The position numbers and the translations under genes are program-made. A model generated the notes under the pieces. The model was not told the DNA's origin. It ran no database searches and saw only the letters and a program-made list of their open reading frames with translations. Of a DNA stretch of 12,900 bases, positions 11,924 through 12,900 are shown in pieces (position 1 is the stretch's first letter; each line of letters begins with the position of its first letter). Source of the stretch: DATAYF01 sp036272735 (GTDB lineage: Bacteria; Chloroflexota; Ktedonobacteria; Ktedonobacterales; Ktedonobacteraceae); NCBI GenBank assembly GCA_036272735.1, contig DATAYF010000528.1, positions 1 through 12,900 on the forward strand. The letters are read 5' to 3'.

Positions 11924-12900
11924 ATGCAACAGATCATCACCGCAAAACTGAAGCTCACCACCACGACGCAACAGTTTCAGGCATTGCGCACAACGCAACT
12001 GGCCTATCGGGATGCGCCGGGTGCGGTGAGTTGCTATGCCTTCGAGCATCGCAAAACCAGTAGCAATATCACGCTACACAAAGGGATGTATGCCGAGCTT
12101 CGCGCACGCTATCACCTTCCCTCACAACAGCCTGTCGCGTGGAACGACAGGTGGCATCTACCTACAAGGGACTGTGGACCACACTCAAAAAGAATGCCGA
12201 ACATTGCCACAAGAAGATCACCAGGAAACGCTTCACGGGCCTGGACAAGCCTCCCACCTATAGCTCGCCCACCGTCCAGTATACCTATAAGCGGGACTAC
12301 ACCTTTGGGCGAAAGCAGCAGGTCAGTCTCGGCACGCTGGGCGGGCGTACCAGTATCCCGTACCAGGGCTACGACAAGCACATGGCGCTCATTCGGCAGG
12401 GAGCCAGCATCGGTGATGCCAAGCTCTGGTACGATAAACCAAAGAAAACCTTCTATGTGCTCGTTTCCCTGGAAATCGACGTCCCTGAACCAACCGGTGA
12501 ACAACTAAGCGAAGCGGTCGGCGTGGATGTGGGTATTCGCTATCTCGCCGTGACCTCTACTGCGACAGGCAAGGCAACTTTTCATCCAGGAAAACAGGTA
12601 CGACATCACGCCAACCATTACGCACGACTGCGCAAACGAGTGCCTCAAAAAGGCACTGGCGGCGCGAAACGACGTTTGACACGTAGCGAGCAGCGAGCGA
12701 GACGGTTGAAATTGCAAGCCAATCATAGCATCGCCAAACAGATCATCACGCAGCATCCCCAGGCACTCATCGGACTGGAAAATCTCGACTACTATCCGAG
12801 AACGCACCAAACGCCAGAAACGCAGACGCAGGAAGAACGGCAAGGGCACTGAGGCTGTCTGGCCACAGGCGCGCAAAGCCAATCGGGTCTATTCGCAATG
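11924..12900 (+). pseudogene. tnpB: IS200/IS605-family TnpB (RNA-guided nuclease family), frameshifted, runs off the window
   Basis: The start ATG 11924 gives MQQIITAKLKLTTTTQQF, the usual TnpB N-terminus, followed by the helical part ending LYxELRARYHLPSQ-like (M-Y-A-E-L-R-A-R-Y-H-L-P-S-Q). Near 12126-12130 one base is missing: homology resumes in another frame as A-C-R-V-E-R-Q-V-A-S-T-Y-K (from 12130). That frame has the RuvC-I motif GVDVGIRYLAV with its aspartate at 12526-12528 and the RuvC-II motif IGLENL with its glutamate at 12778-12780. Near 12787-12794 one extra base shifts the frame again, and the protein would continue I-R-E-R-T-K-R-Q-K to the window end (ANRVYSQ). The zinc finger, RuvC-III and the right end with the guide RNA are outside. 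No tnpA is seen. Two frameshifts suggest an inactive copy, unless they are sequence errors. Confidence 0.82.

Noticed and set aside
12112..12504. A 130-codon - strand frame within the tnpB region
   Set aside because: It is antisense to recognisable TnpB sequence and has no motif of its own.

Overview
The window looks like an accessory stretch of a Chloroflexota chromosome, most likely a Ktedonobacteria-type soil bacterium. This is inference: the MalT-like LuxR regulator, the small 'DQ-ALHG' protein, the UvrA-like protein without a UvrB-binding region, and the density of insertion-sequence debris all fit that group, but no rRNA or other taxonomic marker is present. No tRNA, rRNA or CRISPR array was found.

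Left part (1-5986, all + strand). The 3' end of a large LuxR/MalT-type regulator is followed by a 74-residue protein of a small conserved family, a VOC (glyoxalase/bleomycin-resistance fold) protein, a 741-residue UvrA-like ABC ATPase and an MFS exporter. The last three together look like a drug-resistance or DNA-adduct tolerance set: binding or modification, removal from DNA, and export. The UvrA-like gene has a 288-base leader containing hairpins that could exclude one another and a 27-codon reading frame. The exporter starts 42 bases after the UvrA-like gene and probably shares its transcript.

Middle part (5987-8868) is a graveyard of mobile DNA. It holds the last ~73 codons of a Tn3-family transposase with a candidate 38-bp terminal repeat, a cluster of 20-22-bp spaced TTTGCACTGC repeats, a 159-residue orphan protein with a HicB-like N-terminus (- strand), an apparently complete IS3-family element with orfA, orfB and a classical A-AAA-AAG frameshift site (- strand), and the C-terminal remnant of an FAD-dependent oxidoreductase (+ strand). 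The remnant begins right at the IS edge and carries a frameshift of its own.

Right part (8869-11449, - strand) is a three-gene operon: an APC-superfamily amino-acid/amine permease with a long charged cytoplasmic tail, a 71-residue two-helix membrane protein whose start overlaps the permease stop by 8 bases, and a membrane-anchored UspA-like protein whose ATP-binding glycines are largely missing. This suggests a membrane-bound sensing or regulatory partner of the transporter.

Far right (11450-12900) holds an AT-rich promoter-like region, a 21-bp inverted repeat, four exact-length 8-bp tandem repeats, and an IS200/IS605-type tnpB with two frameshifts that runs off the window.
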